Positions 11,426-23,558 of a DNA stretch of 64,000 bases are shown here, one piece after another. Below the pieces are notes generated by a model. It had not been told where the DNA came from. It made no database searches and saw only the letters and a list, made by a program, of their open reading frames with translations. The translations under genes were made by a program, and so were the position numbers. Each line of letters begins with the position of its first letter. The stretch's first letter is position 1. The DNA comes from Lepus europaeus (taxonomy: Eukaryota > Chordata > Mammalia > Lagomorpha > Leporidae). The stretch lies in contig NC_084828.1 of the NCBI RefSeq assembly GCF_033115175.1, forward strand, positions 96,225,388-96,289,387, read 5' to 3'.

Positions 11426-11684
11426 AATGGGGTTTGTTTTAAAATACGTTAGCAACAAGGAAAAGGAATAGATGAAGCAAGTGTGCCAAACTTCAGGAAT
11501 TATCCAGCCGTGATGGGTAAATGGGTGTTCATTATGTGCGTCTGTCTAGTTTAGTGTATGTTTGCAATTTTACTATAAAATTTCAAAACTGAACCACATT
11601 GCTTTTCCACTGTCAGATATTATTGTTATCTGCACTACATCTGTTCCCTGTTCCATCATCATCGTAATTAGCAGCAGCAGCAGG

Positions 11685-11810
11685 AACTGTGCTAAACAAT
11701 GCAATTCCCACTGTAATCCCGGAGGGTAGGGCTGTCACCCTAACTGTGCGGATGGCAAAACCAAAGTTCAGAGAGATTAGGTCACTTGCTCAAGGCTGCA
11801 CAGATAGCAA
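11685..11810 (-). repeat. MIR fragment
   Basis: Reversed MIR order: 'cggatggcaaaaccaaagtt', 'cagagagattaggtcacttg', 'ctcaaggctgcacagatag'. Confidence 0.7.
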
Positions 11811-12339
11811 AAGGCAATCAGGACACAAAGCCAGAAACAGAAGCTCCTGGTCGGAATCACTGAGCCCCCCGGTGCCTTCCCTGTGTCTCCCTCGCTCATG
11901 TCTCTCTCATCTCCACCACCTCCATCCTCATCAGCCCACCTCCATCCAGAGAGGACACTCAGCTTTGCCCTGCGGGAGCCCAGTCAGTGCTTTCTCCTCC
12001 TTCCCTGGCCACACAGCCGGGACAGGCATCTCCACACACCTGCCTACTCGTCCTCGCACCCACTCATTTCTTGGTCTCCTGTTTTCTGACCGCCACTAGC
12101 CCAGGGTCACCAAAGACCTCATGAACAAAATCTGCAGTCTCGTTTCACCTCTGCAGCATCCAAGCCCCTCGCCTGCTCCTTCCCTCCGAGAGCTGTCTCT
12201 GCAGCCTACCTGTCAAGGCTGGGATTCTCCCGATCACTACCTTGATGCCCCTGGCCCTGTTGGTTCCCTCCATAAACTTAACCCATTCCCGGTGTACTCA
12301 TGAGTATGGCCTTCATTATCTGCACACATCACTCTGAAA

Positions 12340-12495
12340 CCAGGGCCCTAGCACCTGCATCACGGTCACCCGGGGACTGTGTTAAGATGTGTGTCTTGGG
12401 ACCCAACAACAACACACCTGCCAGCTCAGACTCTTGGGGTCACTCTTAGTAAGTCCGCCAGGAGATTCTGGTCACTGGCAGCCGATCTTTCCTTG
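12340..12495 (+). repeat. MER5-type hAT DNA-transposon relic
   Basis: Diverged MER5 order: 'cctgcatcacggtcacccgg', 'ggactgtgttaagatgtgtg', then 'gccaggagattctggtcact', equivalent to the family's 'caggtgattctgatgc' end. Confidence 0.5.
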
Positions 12496-13019
12496 GCTGC
12501 ACCTGCTTCTGTCGGTTCTGAATGTGCAGGTGCATCACAGATGCCACGCTTCACCCACCGGTCACCTGGTCATGAAACCGCACTCTGACGCCTTTCTCCA
12601 ACAGCTTCCTCTCTCGCCCAGGCCATCGCCGGCTCTGTTTGCATTGTCTCAGCCCTTCCTCACATCTACCTTCTCCTTTGGTCCCACGCGGCCCCACTGC
12701 CCTGTCCTCAGTGGAATGCTCCCTCTCTGAGGGCCCTGGACCCCCACACCCCCCAGATTGTCCTCCACGCCCCCAGGGAGTCCTCACTACACAGCGCTGA
12801 TCCCATTAGATGGATTTCCCAACCCTGCAGCATGCAGTGTGGCTCCCTAGTGCCTGCACGCAAAACTCCTCCATACCTGACCTCCACCTACCTTTCCAGT
12901 CTTATTTTCCAGTTAGATCTAAAATGATGAACACTAGAACCACTGTTTACTCTTCACATCCACCCGTGCTTTGCTCATGAGGTTCTCCTCCACCAAGGCT
13001 GCTTTCCTCCTATCCTCTG

Positions 13020-13550
13020 GGACCCTGGAACCCCACCCAGCCACGACAGCCACGCCCCCAAAGAGCCCTGTTTCCTGGTCCTCATGCCCTCCTTGCTCTC
13101 TCCTCCCACTGAGTCTGAGCCAGCCAACTGAATGCAGTGGGAACAACGCTACAGACTCCCCAGCGGAGATCATAAAATGCCCCCACAGCATTGCCCTTAG
13201 CCTCTCTGGGATGCAGGCACACGCTGAGGGAAGTCAGCTCTCTGCTGGGACAGGAGGTGTTGCTACTCTGTGGCCCGTGCTGTGAGGAAGCCCAACTAGC
13301 TAAGTGGTCAGGTCACACAGAGAGAGATGCTCTGTGAGCCCAAAATCCTGCAGCCACCCCAGAGGAGGTGGCAGACATGGGAGTGTCACAGGCACTGAGA
13401 CCTTTGTTGACGCCAGCCCCAGCTGCAACCTGATGGCAACTTCACGGGCGAGCTCAAGTTCAACCTACAGCATGGGGACAGGAGAATAAATCACTGCTTT
13501 GAGCTACAAAGTGTTGGGGTGAATTGTTACTGTTGTTGAATGCCCTCAGC
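13020..13550 (+). repeat. MLT1-type (ERVL-MaLR) LTR relic
   Basis: The right end is the typical MaLR polyadenylation region: an ataaat signal near 13487, then 'ctttgagctacaaagtgttg' and 'gggtgaattgttactg', matching the family's 'ttttaagccactaagttttgggg' end. 'Gccagccccagctgcaacct' upstream also fits. The left boundary is uncertain. Confidence 0.55.
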
Positions 13551-14011
13551 TGGAACTGAGGTTCTAGTACCTGAGTGACTGACAACCCTGCTCTAGTGGA
13601 ACAAAGGAGCAGGGCTGGGTGTGCCTTACCACTGGACACTTACTACACCTGGTGGACATCCTGATTCCTAGCAATCTGGCCTGGGACCAGGTAGTGCGTC
13701 ACATGGGAAACCTGTTAACCTTGACAATGCCCTTGCAGCTCTTGTCTAACCTGTGCCCAGTCTGTGCCTGCCTGACCATCTCTCTGGACTTGGGAGCCAT
13801 GTTTTCCTCAACCATGGCCTGGGGTAGCCTCTGGCTCTTTAGCTGGAGAGTGCTCAGGGTAAGAAATCAGTTTCAAGATCCATCACCCACAGGTACGAGG
13901 CAGGGAAGGCACGTGAGCTAGGAGAGCAGTCTTCTGTCTCAAGTCACTCAAGGCAGACAGGATGAAGAATCAGGGAGAGAGAGAGAAGGGGGCAACTAGC
14001 AATACATACAA

Positions 14012-14105
14012 AAATTCTTCAAAAAGTTCGTGGAAAATCTGTATTTTGGAAGAACTATGCATAAACTTCAAAGCTTTTTGCACCAAAATAAACTGACCTT
14101 TTAGT
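14012..14105 (+). repeat. Short mariner-like repeat, copy 1
   Basis: Contains 'cttcaaaaagttcgtggaaa', 'actatgcataaacttcaaag' and 'tttgcaccaaaataaactga'. Shared segments recur at 49400-49500 and, inverted, at 51628-51757. Family name not claimed. Confidence 0.5.
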
Positions 14106-15230
14106 TCTGTTTATCTAAGAAGTCCCCTCATATAAGGTTGTAGGGTGTGTGTCACTGGAGTTCTCAGAGGCCTGTACGTTCCAGCGCTGGGAGGGTACAG
14201 AAAGCAGGCAGGACAGCTGCCTCGCCCTTCCTGTCCCAGTCCCTCGCCTGAGCCACCTGAGCGTGGCCATCTGCTTCCAAGCAGCTACCTTCGCCAGGCT
14301 GTGTGCCATTACGGCTACACTGCAGCGCTGCTGTCCATATGCAGGTCAGACAAACCCTGCCCAGCAGCCAAGAGGCGACTGCGCCCTGCGGCGAGATGGG
14401 CAGCCCCCTCCTGCGTGCTCGGGCAGCCCCAGGGCGCCTGTCACACTGCTCAGGGCTGCAGCGCAAGCCGAGCCAGGCTGGAAGGGCGATCGATCGTCAC
14501 GGGTCACGGGCGCAAGGTGCATGCTCACACCAGGTCTGCTGAGCCGAATTGATTTCTTTTCTCTTCTCCGCTCCCCGGAGGCAGGCAGGCAGTGTGCAGA
14601 GCGCCTGACGCAGAGAACAGAGGCAGGCCTGAAGCACACGGCACACGGACTGGAGAGGCTGAGTGCCCAGTCCAGCCTTGGCACAGCCTTCCTGGCCGGA
14701 GGGGGGTGCGGTGGGACAGGCTGGAGGTGACGGGCACTCCATGCTCACCGGTGGCAGACAGGTGTCAGCGGACCTCTGTGCCAGCTCCCTGGGGCTCCTG
14801 CCGGCTCTGGCCAGGAGGACTCCCGCCCACAGCAATGGCTCAGGGATTCGCCACAGGCCCTGCTGAGACAGATGCTATGAACACTCAGGTCATGGAACAG
14901 TGCCACTCCAGCTTCTAACTGCTGTGGCGTCTGAGTCAGAGATCTGCCACAGCCTCTTAGGGGCCATGAATAATCTTCCACATCACCTCCTGCCCTTTCA
15001 AACCACTCCAGGCCTGCCTCGGTTCACCTTCATTGTTTTGTCATTAAACAACTCTCTCCTTACTCTTAGTCATACTCTACAAACTAACGTTAAGTATATT
15101 CCATGTATATTGCGGCTGTCACTCTACACAGATGTCAGGCAAATCCACTCTGTATAGGACAAGATTCTATGAGTCTGACTTTGTCCTCTGTGTGGCATGT
15201 GATGGGGGAAAAGATGGCTTGTCACACCAG
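14106..15230. other. GC-rich intergenic stretch, no gene seen
   Basis: Several overlapping open frames up to 193 codons on both strands reflect GC composition. None shows a domain. No splice-supported exon, TATA box or RNA gene is recognised. Confidence 0.45.
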
Positions 15231-15340
15231 AGCTTCTCCATCCTGGATGCATTTTAGGACCTTGGGACACCTTGGAAATGAAAACTATGCCTGGCTCCCA
15301 TCCCAGCATCATTAAATCAGAATCTCTGGTGTAGGGTATC

Positions 15341-15341
15341 A

Positions 15342-15372
<31 letters not shown>

Positions 15373-15380
15373 TATATATT
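15341..15380. repeat. AT/CA dinucleotide microsatellite
   Basis: An uninterrupted TA run of about 20 bp passes into a CA run and back to TA. Likely length-polymorphic. Confidence 0.9.
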
Positions 15381-15394
15381 TCTTAATTTTAAAA

Positions 15395-15700
15395 TTTTGT
15401 TATTTTCATTTTATTTGAAAAGCAGAAAAGAGAGAGATCCATCGATCTTCCATCTACTGGTTCAGTCCCCAAATGCCTGCAACAGCCAGAGCGGGGTTAA
15501 GCTGAAGTCAGGAGCCAGGCACTCAATCCAGGTCTCCCATGTGGGGGTGGCAGGAAGCCAAGTTTTTGAGCTATCATTTCCTACCTCCCACAGTGCACAC
15601 CAGCAGGAAGTTGGATCAGAAGTGAAGTGGGCACTAGGACCCAGGCACTCAGATACGGAATGTGGGCAGCTCTGTGCCGAATGCTCACCCTAGACACCAC
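15395..15700 (-). repeat. C-type SINE, oldest subtype
   Basis: Reversed tail 'ttttcattttatttgaaaag', body 'ggtctcccatgtgggggtgg' and 'aggcactcagatacggaatg' of the older C-SINE form. The head is degraded. Confidence 0.75.
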
Positions 15701-15740
15701 AATTTTTAAAAAGCCCCCAGGTGAGAACCATTGTGCTAGG

Positions 15741-16940
15741 GGGAGGGGGCAGGCAAACCTAAGCAATTTCCTGGCCTGGCCTGTTCCTCATTTTGGGCTA
15801 CAAATGACCTATTTGTAAAATACGGTCTGACCTGAGGAGAGGGACACCAGACAGACAGGAAGCAGCCGCCACAGGAGCGCCACCTAAATTCAGATCCGGT
15901 GGTATTTCATGAGTCCGATTCTGTGTCACTATACATTGCTCTACTGTCCCACCACGGGGTGCGGCGCTTTGTGACAGCTCTGAATACTGCCACGTGAGAC
16001 AATAGCACAGTACTGAGTGAGAAGGCAGAGTTCTGGGATCCCAGCTGCACACAAGCATACATTGGCTAAGGCCTGAAAACGAGAGCACAAACTGATCCTA
16101 ATTCCGGATTGGATGATTTTTTTCCTTTTCTTTTGAACCTTCTTTTGTGTTAATCATACTTACCGAACTAAAAAGAAGAAAAAAAAGGCAAAATAGGCTT
16201 TATAGATTTGATTGACAGAAACACTTATTTACTGATACCAGCAGGAGGGAGACAGGTGACAGGGCTGCTGGGCTGGGTGGGCGAGGTGGGCGGGCCCCTC
16301 CTCTCTGGGCCAAGGCTTCTGGGTCTGCGATTTTGCACCAGAAATTGCAAGGCGTCTCGCAGACCCCCAGGCCGCTGTTCCTAGGAGACGAGTTAGCAAA
16401 TGTTAGCCAACACACTGCTCTTGGTAAGGCGCAGAGCCAAGCTGGCTCCGCGGCACGCTGTCTCACCTCCTCACCTCCCCACACACCCTGCCCACGGTGC
16501 TGCCCTCGCCCCTGCCCACGCGCGTCTTCCTGCTTGCCAGCTTCCCTCGTGATCCCTTCCGCCCACTCTCAACTGCTGGCCTTCTTCCGGATCGCCCCTG
16601 CGCCCGTGCGCGACGAGCCATGTGCCAGCCGGCACACAGCAAGCTTGCGCAAAGCTGCATATGTTCCCAGCGGCACTCTGGCCGGAAGGAGCACCCACCA
16701 CCCCCAGGGGTCCTCCCCCCAGGGCCAGGCAAAGAAGATTCCTGACCCTTGAGTCCCACAGGGACTTGGGGGAGCAAGAGCATTGGTCACCTGGCTGAAC
16801 CAAGGGCTCCTCCCTGTACCAAGGAGGACTTCCTTGTCACTGTTGGAGGCTCTGTGGGCCTGGGGAGATCTGAGTGCTGAGGACCACACAGCCCCGGGCA
16901 TCAGCATCCAGTTCCAGAAACTTCATCAAGTGAGGCACTG
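15741..16940. other. Intergenic stretch, no gene seen
   Basis: Moderately CpG-rich around 16,250-16,630, below clear island density by eye. Overlapping frames on both strands (16333-16752 plus, 16463-16907 minus) have no protein signature. Confidence 0.4.
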
Positions 16941-17150
16941 GGATAGTTGCCTCTTGTGAAGTATTGCGTAGTAATTGCCACCACCTCTGGCTCCCCATGT
17001 GCTGCTGCAGACTCGGTATCCCATCTAATGCTCTCAACAACCTTAACGGTAGGCAGGTATCATTGTTATAACCATGCATTTAGACAGGGGATGGACGCTT
17101 AGACAGGTTAGGTAATTCCCCCAGATATACTGCTAAGTGATAGGACTTGG
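16941..17150 (-). repeat. MIR relic, minus orientation
   Basis: Reversed MIR order: 'atcccatctaatgctctcaa', 'ggtaggcaggtatcattgtt', 'gacaggttaggtaattcccc'. Confidence 0.65.
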
Positions 17151-17159
17151 AAGTATTGG

Positions 17160-17402
17160 TTCTGAATTCAAGCTCTGTGAATTTGAACTCTGGTTCTGCC
17201 ACCTACAAAGTGTGTGATTTTGGGTGAATTCATCTTTCCAAACCTCAGCTTTCTCTTCTCCGAATGGGAATGATGGTATGTGTTAGAAATGGATGTGGAA
17301 GCGTTCAGCAGCTGTGGGAGGCTTCAGTGACAGATCCACATGAAATGCTTAGCACAATACTTGGCACATGCCGTGCGCTCAATACATGCATGCTATGGTT
17401 TT
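17160..17402 (+). repeat. MIR relic, plus orientation
   Basis: Sense MIR order: 'gaactctggttctgccacct', 'cctcagctttctcttctccg', 'gcttagcacaatacttggca' and 'cgctcaatacatgca'. Nearly full length, abutting the reversed copy to its left. Confidence 0.75.
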
Positions 17403-17619
17403 AGCTGGATCTGACCCAGACCGCTCTTCCAAGTGCTCCAGGATGGCGTCCTGTGCGTGTTAGGTTGGTCTGGGCGTGCCCTGGAGAGGTGAACTCAGCA
17501 CTACCATGCGTCTTCAAAGGCCCAGGCTTGAAGCAAGGAAGCGCCTGAACATATGCGCCAAGTGCATCTCCTTCAAGCCCACCAGTTTCACAGTCTTCTT
17601 CCAGGTGTGTTGTCTCCTT

Positions 17620-17955
17620 TTGAACAACACAAAGCTTACTTTTTGAACTTTTATTTCTTTGAAAGGCAGAGCAACAAAGAGACAAAGAGATCTTCCATCC
17701 ATTGATTTACTCCGCATATGCCCACAAAGGCCAGGGCTGGGCCAGGAAGATGTGAGGAGCCTGGAACTCCATCCAGATCTCCCACGTGGGTGGCAGGGGC
17801 TCAAGCACTTGGGCTGTCACCTGCTGTCTCCCAGGATGCCCGTTAGTAGGAAGCTGGTTGAGAAGCAGAGTAACCAGCACTCAAACAAGGCACTCTGATA
17901 AAGGATGAGGGCATCCTATGTCGGCTTAACCCACTGTGCCACAACACCAGTCCCG
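17620..17955 (-). repeat. C-type SINE, oldest subtype
   Basis: 'Atctcccacgtgggtggcag' body and head 'actgtgccacaacaccagtc'. A possible duplication 'gtctcctttt' lies at about 17610-17619 and 17956-17965. Confidence 0.8.
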
Positions 17956-19019
17956 GTCTCCTTTTTTTTTTTTATTAAAAACCTGGTGACCCCATACCAA
18001 GGAGATGAGGTAGGATGGGAAGAACTCTGTGTCCTGTCACACATGCTGTCTAACCCACAGTTGTCTCGTTTGCAAGGTGGGGCTGGAACTGGAAGGTCCC
18101 CCATGGCCAGCAGTTCCAGCGGCCATAATGGAGCCGAGCCCCCTGGCGTTGCTTGTGATGAGGTTAGGGCTGTAGTTGGGAGGAGGAGCCATCAGACTCT
18201 TGGGGACCTGAGTGACTGGTGGGATATCTGCGTTTGTCCCTGGGCTGCACGTCGCACCTCTCCCTTCCGACAGTTACAACGTCTTAATTGTGACATCGCC
18301 TCTATAGCGCCGTTAACCTTCCCATGGGAAAGGGAAATGCCAGATCGGTAATCTCACCTTATTACTTGCTGTGGATTTTTTCCCTACCATATTTACATCT
18401 TGAAAATGTCAACTTTTTTTTTTTTTTTTTTGTCTAAAAGCAGGGAACTCGGCCACTGTCTACACAGAGGCAGAAAATGACACTCTGTCCACCAGAAATA
18501 AGCCAGCCCGTGAGGGGAACACCTCCATGGAGCTAACAGGAATGCCACCTGCCTTTTGGGGGCTCCCCTGTGCAGTGGGCGTGCCAGCAGCAGTGGCTGA
18601 GCTGACATACATCAGCATGAGGAGACAGGCAGCAGGGGAGGCCCATGGCCCCCATCCGTGGGGAAGCAATGGAGTCTTGCGTGGCAAAGCCGTGGGTGGA
18701 GCTGGGGCAGGCTGGGTTTGCATCTGGGCTATGTCTCCTGTGGCTCTTGTGATCTTGAGCCAGATACCCCGTCTCTCTCAGCTCTCGCTTCCTTGCCATT
18801 AACGGGGAATGTCTTGGGTTGCTTTGCCCTCAGAGGACTTGCGAAGACGAGGATCTGGGTGGAGATAAGGCGTTTGGGAGGTGATGCTAGGAAACCCTGG
18901 GAAGACAGTGGGGAAGTGAGACAGGGATGGGAAGGCATTCACTTTCCAGCACTTCTGGTCTACCACACTGGCTGAGACTTGCCCCAACAATTAAGGCTTC
19001 AAAGGTGTAAAGAAAATGA
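17956..19019. other. Intergenic stretch with long T-run and MIR patch
   Basis: A T-run of about 18 lies at 18414-18431. A sense MIR-like patch is at about 18690-18830 ('cttgtgatcttgagccagat'). No coding signature. Confidence 0.45.
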
Positions 19020-19445
19020 CACTAGTGGGGTAAGGCAGTTTTACTGTTCCTATTTAACATGCAGAAATGGAGGCCTAGAAAGATTAAGTGCCAAAGGTTA
19101 TACAGCTGGTCAGTATTTTTTTTTAATGATTTTATTTATTTGAAAAGGCAGAGTTGCAGAGAGGTAGAGCAGAGTCTTCCATCTGCTGGTTCACTCCCCA
19201 AAGCTGGGCTGATCCGAAGCCAGGAGCCAGGAGCTTCTTCCAGGTCTCCCACTCGGGTGCAGGGGCCCAAGGACTTGGGCTGTCTTCTACTGCTTTCCCA
19301 GGCCATAGCAAAGAGCTGGATTGAAGTGGAGCAACCAGGACTTGAACTGGCGCCCATATGGGATGCCGGCACTGCAGGCAGAGGCTTTACCTGCTAGGCC
19401 ACAGCACCAGTCCCAGCTGGTCAGAATTACCAGGCTTTAAACCTG
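19020..19445 (-). repeat. MIR relic interrupted by a SINE
   Basis: Reversed MIR text 'aaatggaggcctagaaagat', 'gccaaaggttatacagctgg' continues after the SINE with 'attaccaggctttaaacctg'. Confidence 0.65.
19114..19413 (-). repeat. C-type SINE with 11-bp duplication
   Basis: The perfect duplication CAGCTGGTCAG lies at 19103-19113 and 19414-19424, inside an older MIR. Confidence 0.93.
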
Positions 19446-20139
19446 GTTTGTGCAGCACAAGCATCCTCATGGTTGCTCATTATGCTAGGCTGCCTGTATA
19501 CATTGTGAAAAGCTTTCATTTGTGACCACACAGCCCTTTTGACCTGTCACCTCCTGATGGGGTTTGGGTCCTGAGATGTCTCAGTTTGTCTCTCTCTCAT
19601 CGCTCTGGTAAAGTCTTTCCTGTCCATGGCTGGGTTTTCAGTCTCCGAGCTCAGAAACCAGCCTCTCTGGCTTCCGTCAGCACAGGGAGGATGGGCCCAT
19701 CCGAGCCGGTCATTGACAAGGAGCAGCAATGTGGATGGAAGCAGAGCCCTCAAGCCCAGAGCCCACAGCAGTCACACCACCCGGAAGCTGAGTAGAAGGA
19801 AATCTTTGCCAGGGAGACCCGACCTGGAAGGGAGCCCGAGGACCCCAGTGACTTCTATCCAGCCGCAGGGCAAGCGACCGCTGCTCAGAGAACCCTGCAG
19901 GTGCTGGGACGAGGCTTCCCCTCCCAGGGGCACCAGTGGGCCACCCACTCACTCAGCATTTGTCTCTGGGCGCCACTTCTCTCTGGTACAATGGCTGACC
20001 AGCGCCTCCTGTTTACTAAGTTGTTTCCTCACGTAGGGAACTTTTTGCTTCCAATCTGGGCACAGAAGCTCTGGAAGGACAGGGAGCCCATCTCGCTGTG
20101 ACTCTGAGGACCGAGATCCTTGAGAAGGATGTTAAGTCC
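19446..20139. other. Intergenic stretch, no gene seen
   Basis: Contains a 136-codon plus-strand frame (19626-20036) with no domain signature and competing frames on the other strand. Confidence 0.45.
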
Positions 20140-20465
20140 AGCTTAGAATAGGCTAAGCCACCGCCGCCTGCAGTGTCGGTATCCCATATGGGTGCAAGTT
20201 CGAGTCCTGGCTGCTCCACTTGCAATCCAGCTCCCTGCTATGGCCTGGGAAAGCAGTAGAAGATGGCCCAAGTCCTTGGGCCCCTGCACCCACATGGGAG
20301 ACTAGGAAGAAGCTCCTGGCTCCTGGCTTTGGATTGGCCCAGCTCCAGCCATTGCAGCCAACTGGGGAATGAACCAGCGGATGGAAGATCTTTCTCTCTG
20401 TCTTTTCCTCTCTCTGTCTATAACTCTGCTTCTCAAATAAATAAATAAATCTTTAAAAAAAATTT
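20140..20465 (+). repeat. C-type SINE, head-degraded
   Basis: Clear from 'gctaagccaccgccgcctgc' to the AAATAAATAAATAAATC tail. The first bases of the head, including most of the A box, are missing or diverged. Confidence 0.85.
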
Positions 20466-20499
20466 AGGTCTTCAAGAGAACGTGCTTTTAACTCCTAGC

Positions 20500-20660
20500 C
20501 CATCAGTCCTGGCAGTGGTACACAAAGCACCTGGCACATAGTAGGTGCGCGATAAATGTCTAACAACAAATATCTACTCTGCTGACACAAGGACAAAAGA
20601 CATGGTCCTTCACCTCAAGGAGCTCACAGTCCAGGCTGAAAGAGCAACGCAGATAGATCC
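20500..20660 (+). repeat. MIR 3' end joined to another ancient repeat
   Basis: 'Aaagcacctggcacatagta' then 'ggtgcgcgataaatgtctaa' is the MIR terminal motif. 'Catggtccttcacctcaagg' then 'agctcacagtccaggctg' belongs to a further old repeat I cannot name. Confidence 0.5.
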
Positions 20661-20797
20661 ACTCCAGCCCAGGGCCGGAAGGGCTGAGGGAGAGGTCAGG
20701 GAGGAGAGTCCCAGGTGCGTGGAAGAACAAGGTGTCGTCAGAGAAGCCCTCTAAGGGCACACTGTCTTGCTCACAAAGAACAAGAAGGGAGGGTTAC

Positions 20798-20971
20798 GCA
20801 TGGGAGACCAGGAGAAGCACCTGGCTCCTGGCTTCGGATCAGCGAGATGTGCCGGCCGCAGCGGCCATTGGAGGGTGAACCAATGGCAAAAAGGAAGACC
20901 TTTCCCTCTGTCTCTCTCTCTCTCTCTCTCTCACTGTCCACTCTGCCTGTCAAAAAAAAAAAAAAAAAAAA
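20798..20971 (+). repeat. Young C-type SINE, 5'-truncated
   Basis: Starts inside the element at 'cgcatgggagaccaggagaa' and ends with a pure A-run of about 20. The tRNA-like promoter half is absent. Confidence 0.85.
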
Positions 20972-22479
20972 GGGATATTCCCCGGCCGGAAACAGCATGA
21001 CACCCTGGATGACCTGCCAGTGAGTCGCTGGCAGCCAGTTGGAGAGGGGTGAGAGTGCCAGCAAAGTGGAGGGAGCTGAGCCTTTGAGCCAGTTGGAATG
21101 CAGGTGCCCCGCTCACTGTACACCTGCCCTGGGCCGCAGGTCTCTGGGCGCTGTGTGATCAGACACGTGTCACGGCCCGGGAAGTCAGGGTTTTACTCAA
21201 TAACCACTCGGAGCCTCACGATGAGAAGGGTTCAGCCGAGGAGGTGACGCAGGTGCGTTTAGGGAAGATTGCCCTGAAAGAGTGTGTGCGGCTGGTGGAT
21301 TGGCGGAGAGGGACAGAGAGGGCTGGGCCATGAGCACGGCCACATCTGGGACATGAGCAGAGGCCCCAGGCAGCAGGTGGAAGGGACAAAATGGCTTTGA
21401 GAAACCCACAGGGGGTCAATTGGACAGGATTTTGTGAGCAACAGGATAAGGAAAGAGAGGCTGGGGTGGGGAGAGGGCTGGGTCCTGAAGCCGGGACAGA
21501 GAGTGGCTCTGGTGGCAGAGATTGGGAAACAGAAGTGGGAGTGAGAGGCCGGATCCCTGGGGCAGGTGAGTGTGAGGACCAGGCGCTCCCTAAGAGGAGC
21601 TGAGAATCTGGGCGTGGGCAGGAGGCTGGGCAGACGCTGGCCCTCGGCCTTCATTTTCCTGCTAAATAGGAGGGGGAGGTATCTAGAGACTGGGCTCCGG
21701 GAGAGTGAGAAGGAAACGGCGCCAGCGGGAGTGGGCGAGGGAGCTGGGGAGCTGGTGGGGACGCAGGGGAGACTGCCAAGCACGGGCTGTTTTCTCCTGC
21801 CCTGACAGCTGCTGTCAGTCAGGGGAGCAGATGGAGTGACGAGGGAAGATGCTCCCAGCACAGCAGCTACACCCTGGGAGCACGAGGCACCTCTAGGGAC
21901 GGAATGGATTTCTCTGAATCCGCAAAAGGCCACTGGGGCCTGAGGGAGAGCAAAAGAAGAAACTCTTGGGCCCCCCTTCCCCCCGCCCTTGCTAACCCTT
22001 GCAAGCCAGGAACAAGAGCACAAAAAAAAAAAAAAAAAAAAAAAGGTGGAGACTGGTATACCAGTTGTCTAAATGTTTATAAACTATAAATTAAGCCATA
22101 CCCACTGGTGGCCTGCATTCCCAGCCAGGGCCTCAGAACCTATTCCTTGCAAGGATCACCCTTGCAAACCAGAGGCTAAGGGAGCCAGGCTCCCCTAGGG
22201 GAACTTCTCCTGGGGGAAGCTGGGGGCAGGATAGGGCAGAAGCTAGCCCTGGGCTCAGGACAACCAGCTGGTGACACTCTGAACCTAGGGTAAAGACCAA
22301 CACAGTGCAGATCTCCAGGAAGCCACCTCCCATGTGTCATTTTGCCAACTCTGGATTTTCAGGAAGTCTAAACACCTCCCTCAACCACATCATCTGAGAG
22401 AGAAACAAGTGCACAGTTATCCTGGGAAAATGGTCTGGGTAGACACTTCGGGCAACTTGAAACAACTACAAACAAAAGC
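20972..22479. other. Intergenic stretch, G-rich, no gene seen
   Basis: A 254-codon minus-strand frame (21259-22023) crosses a purine-rich, stop-poor stretch and has the low-complexity P/S/L look of chance translation. An A-run of about 23 lies at 22021-22043. Confidence 0.45.
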
Positions 22480-22690
22480 AGTCTTCCTGGAAACAACTAA
22501 GCGTCCTTTACATGAGGAATGGTCAGACAAAACAGGCTACATCCATAGGACAGAATACGGCTCAGTAATACAAATAAAGAAAAAAGAATTTGGACCACGG
22601 AAACATTCTCTATCTTGATTGTGTTGGTGGTTACCCAGCTGTGTATGTTAGTCAGAAGTTACCAAGCCACACAATCCAGAAAGGGAGAGT
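22480..22690 (+). repeat. Old L1M-type 3' fragment
   Basis: 'Acatccataggacagaatac', 'ggctcagtaatacaaataaa' and 'gtgttggtggttacccagct' follow the order of ancient LINE-1 3' regions. Confidence 0.6.
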
Positions 22691-23199
22691 TTTAGAGTCT
22701 CTAAATGCTATGTTAACAAAGCCAACTCCCCAGACAAGTAGGGACGTCAACGCGTAAAGCCAGCAGGCAATCCGATCTGCTTTCTCTGGTTGCCCAGGGC
22801 AGAGGCTGTGATTTCTGCTGCTGAGCATCTGGAGCCAAACCCCTAAGCAAGGGGGTCCAGCCCAACCCAAATGACCCTCTCCTCTAATTTACCTTCACAC
22901 AAATAGGGAGAGAGAGACAGAGACAGGGGGCTTTCGACAGGAAAGACAGAGACAGGAAAGACAGATAATGCTTTGCAGTTTGGAGTTTGTGGTATGTAGG
23001 CTCCTCTTACCTCCCCAAGGCAAGGAAGGGCTTCTCATTCCAGGACAGGTTGAGAATGTCACAGACTGAGGGAATCTATTTTGATAAGTCTGGGCTTTTG
23101 TCACCTTCTAACACCCTACACATTTTCTCTCGTGCATCTCTTAGGTAGCAATGTCCTATGGACATGGATTTTTAAAATCTTTGAATTGCATCTAAAATT

Positions 23200-23520
23200 A
23201 TTTTTTTAAGCTTTATTTATTTATTTTAAAGGCAGAGCTACAGATAGGCAGAGGCAGAGAGAGAGAGATATCCTCCATCCGCCGACCCACTCCCCAAATG
23301 GCCACAACAGCAGGAGCTGGACCAATCCAAATCCAGGCAGGAGCCCGGAGCCTCCTCCCAGGGGTGCAGGGGCCTAAGACTCAGGCTGTTCTCCACTGCT
23401 TTCCCAGGCACATTGGTAGGGAGCTGAATTGGAAATGGAGCAGCCAGGACTTGAACATCCCATATGGGATGCTGCCACTGTAGGCCAGGGCTTTACCTGC
23501 TATGCCACAGTGCCGGCCCC
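23200..23520 (-). repeat. C-type SINE
   Basis: Reversed tail 'agctttatttatttatttta' and head 'tatgccacagtgccggcccc'. It sits just left of another minus-strand copy. Confidence 0.88.
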
Positions 23521-23558
23521 AATTATGGTTTCTTTCATTGTAAATCATCTAAAATTAT

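Larger units (their letters stand above)
10450..11590 (+). repeat. Old L1M-type 3' end, split by two SINEs
   Basis: Flanking pieces 10450-10747 and 11426-11590 read as one ancient LINE-1 3' region ('aatattgtggttatgtaaga', 'gggtaaatgggtgttcatta', 'gcaattttactataaaattt'). The C-SINE pair 10759-11425 sits inside it. Subfamily not resolved. Confidence 0.5.
15231..15740 (+). repeat. MER5-type relic split by microsatellite and SINE
   Basis: Left part carries 'attaaatcagaatctctggt' and right part 'cccccaggtgagaaccattg', the two halves expected of MER5A. Between them sit an (AT)n/(CA)n tract and a C-SINE. Confidence 0.6.

Noticed and set aside
14149-14730. 193-codon plus-strand open frame in GC-rich DNA
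   Set aside because: Many overlapping frames on both strands, no domain and no supporting splice sites. Composition explains it.
21259-22023. 254-codon minus-strand open frame
   Set aside because: It runs through a purine-rich, stop-poor stretch, has low-complexity P/S/L composition and no domain, and other frames are also open.
22021-22043. A-run as the tail of a processed pseudogene
   Set aside because: No flanking duplication or polyadenylation signal could be found around it, unlike the retrocopy at 53646.
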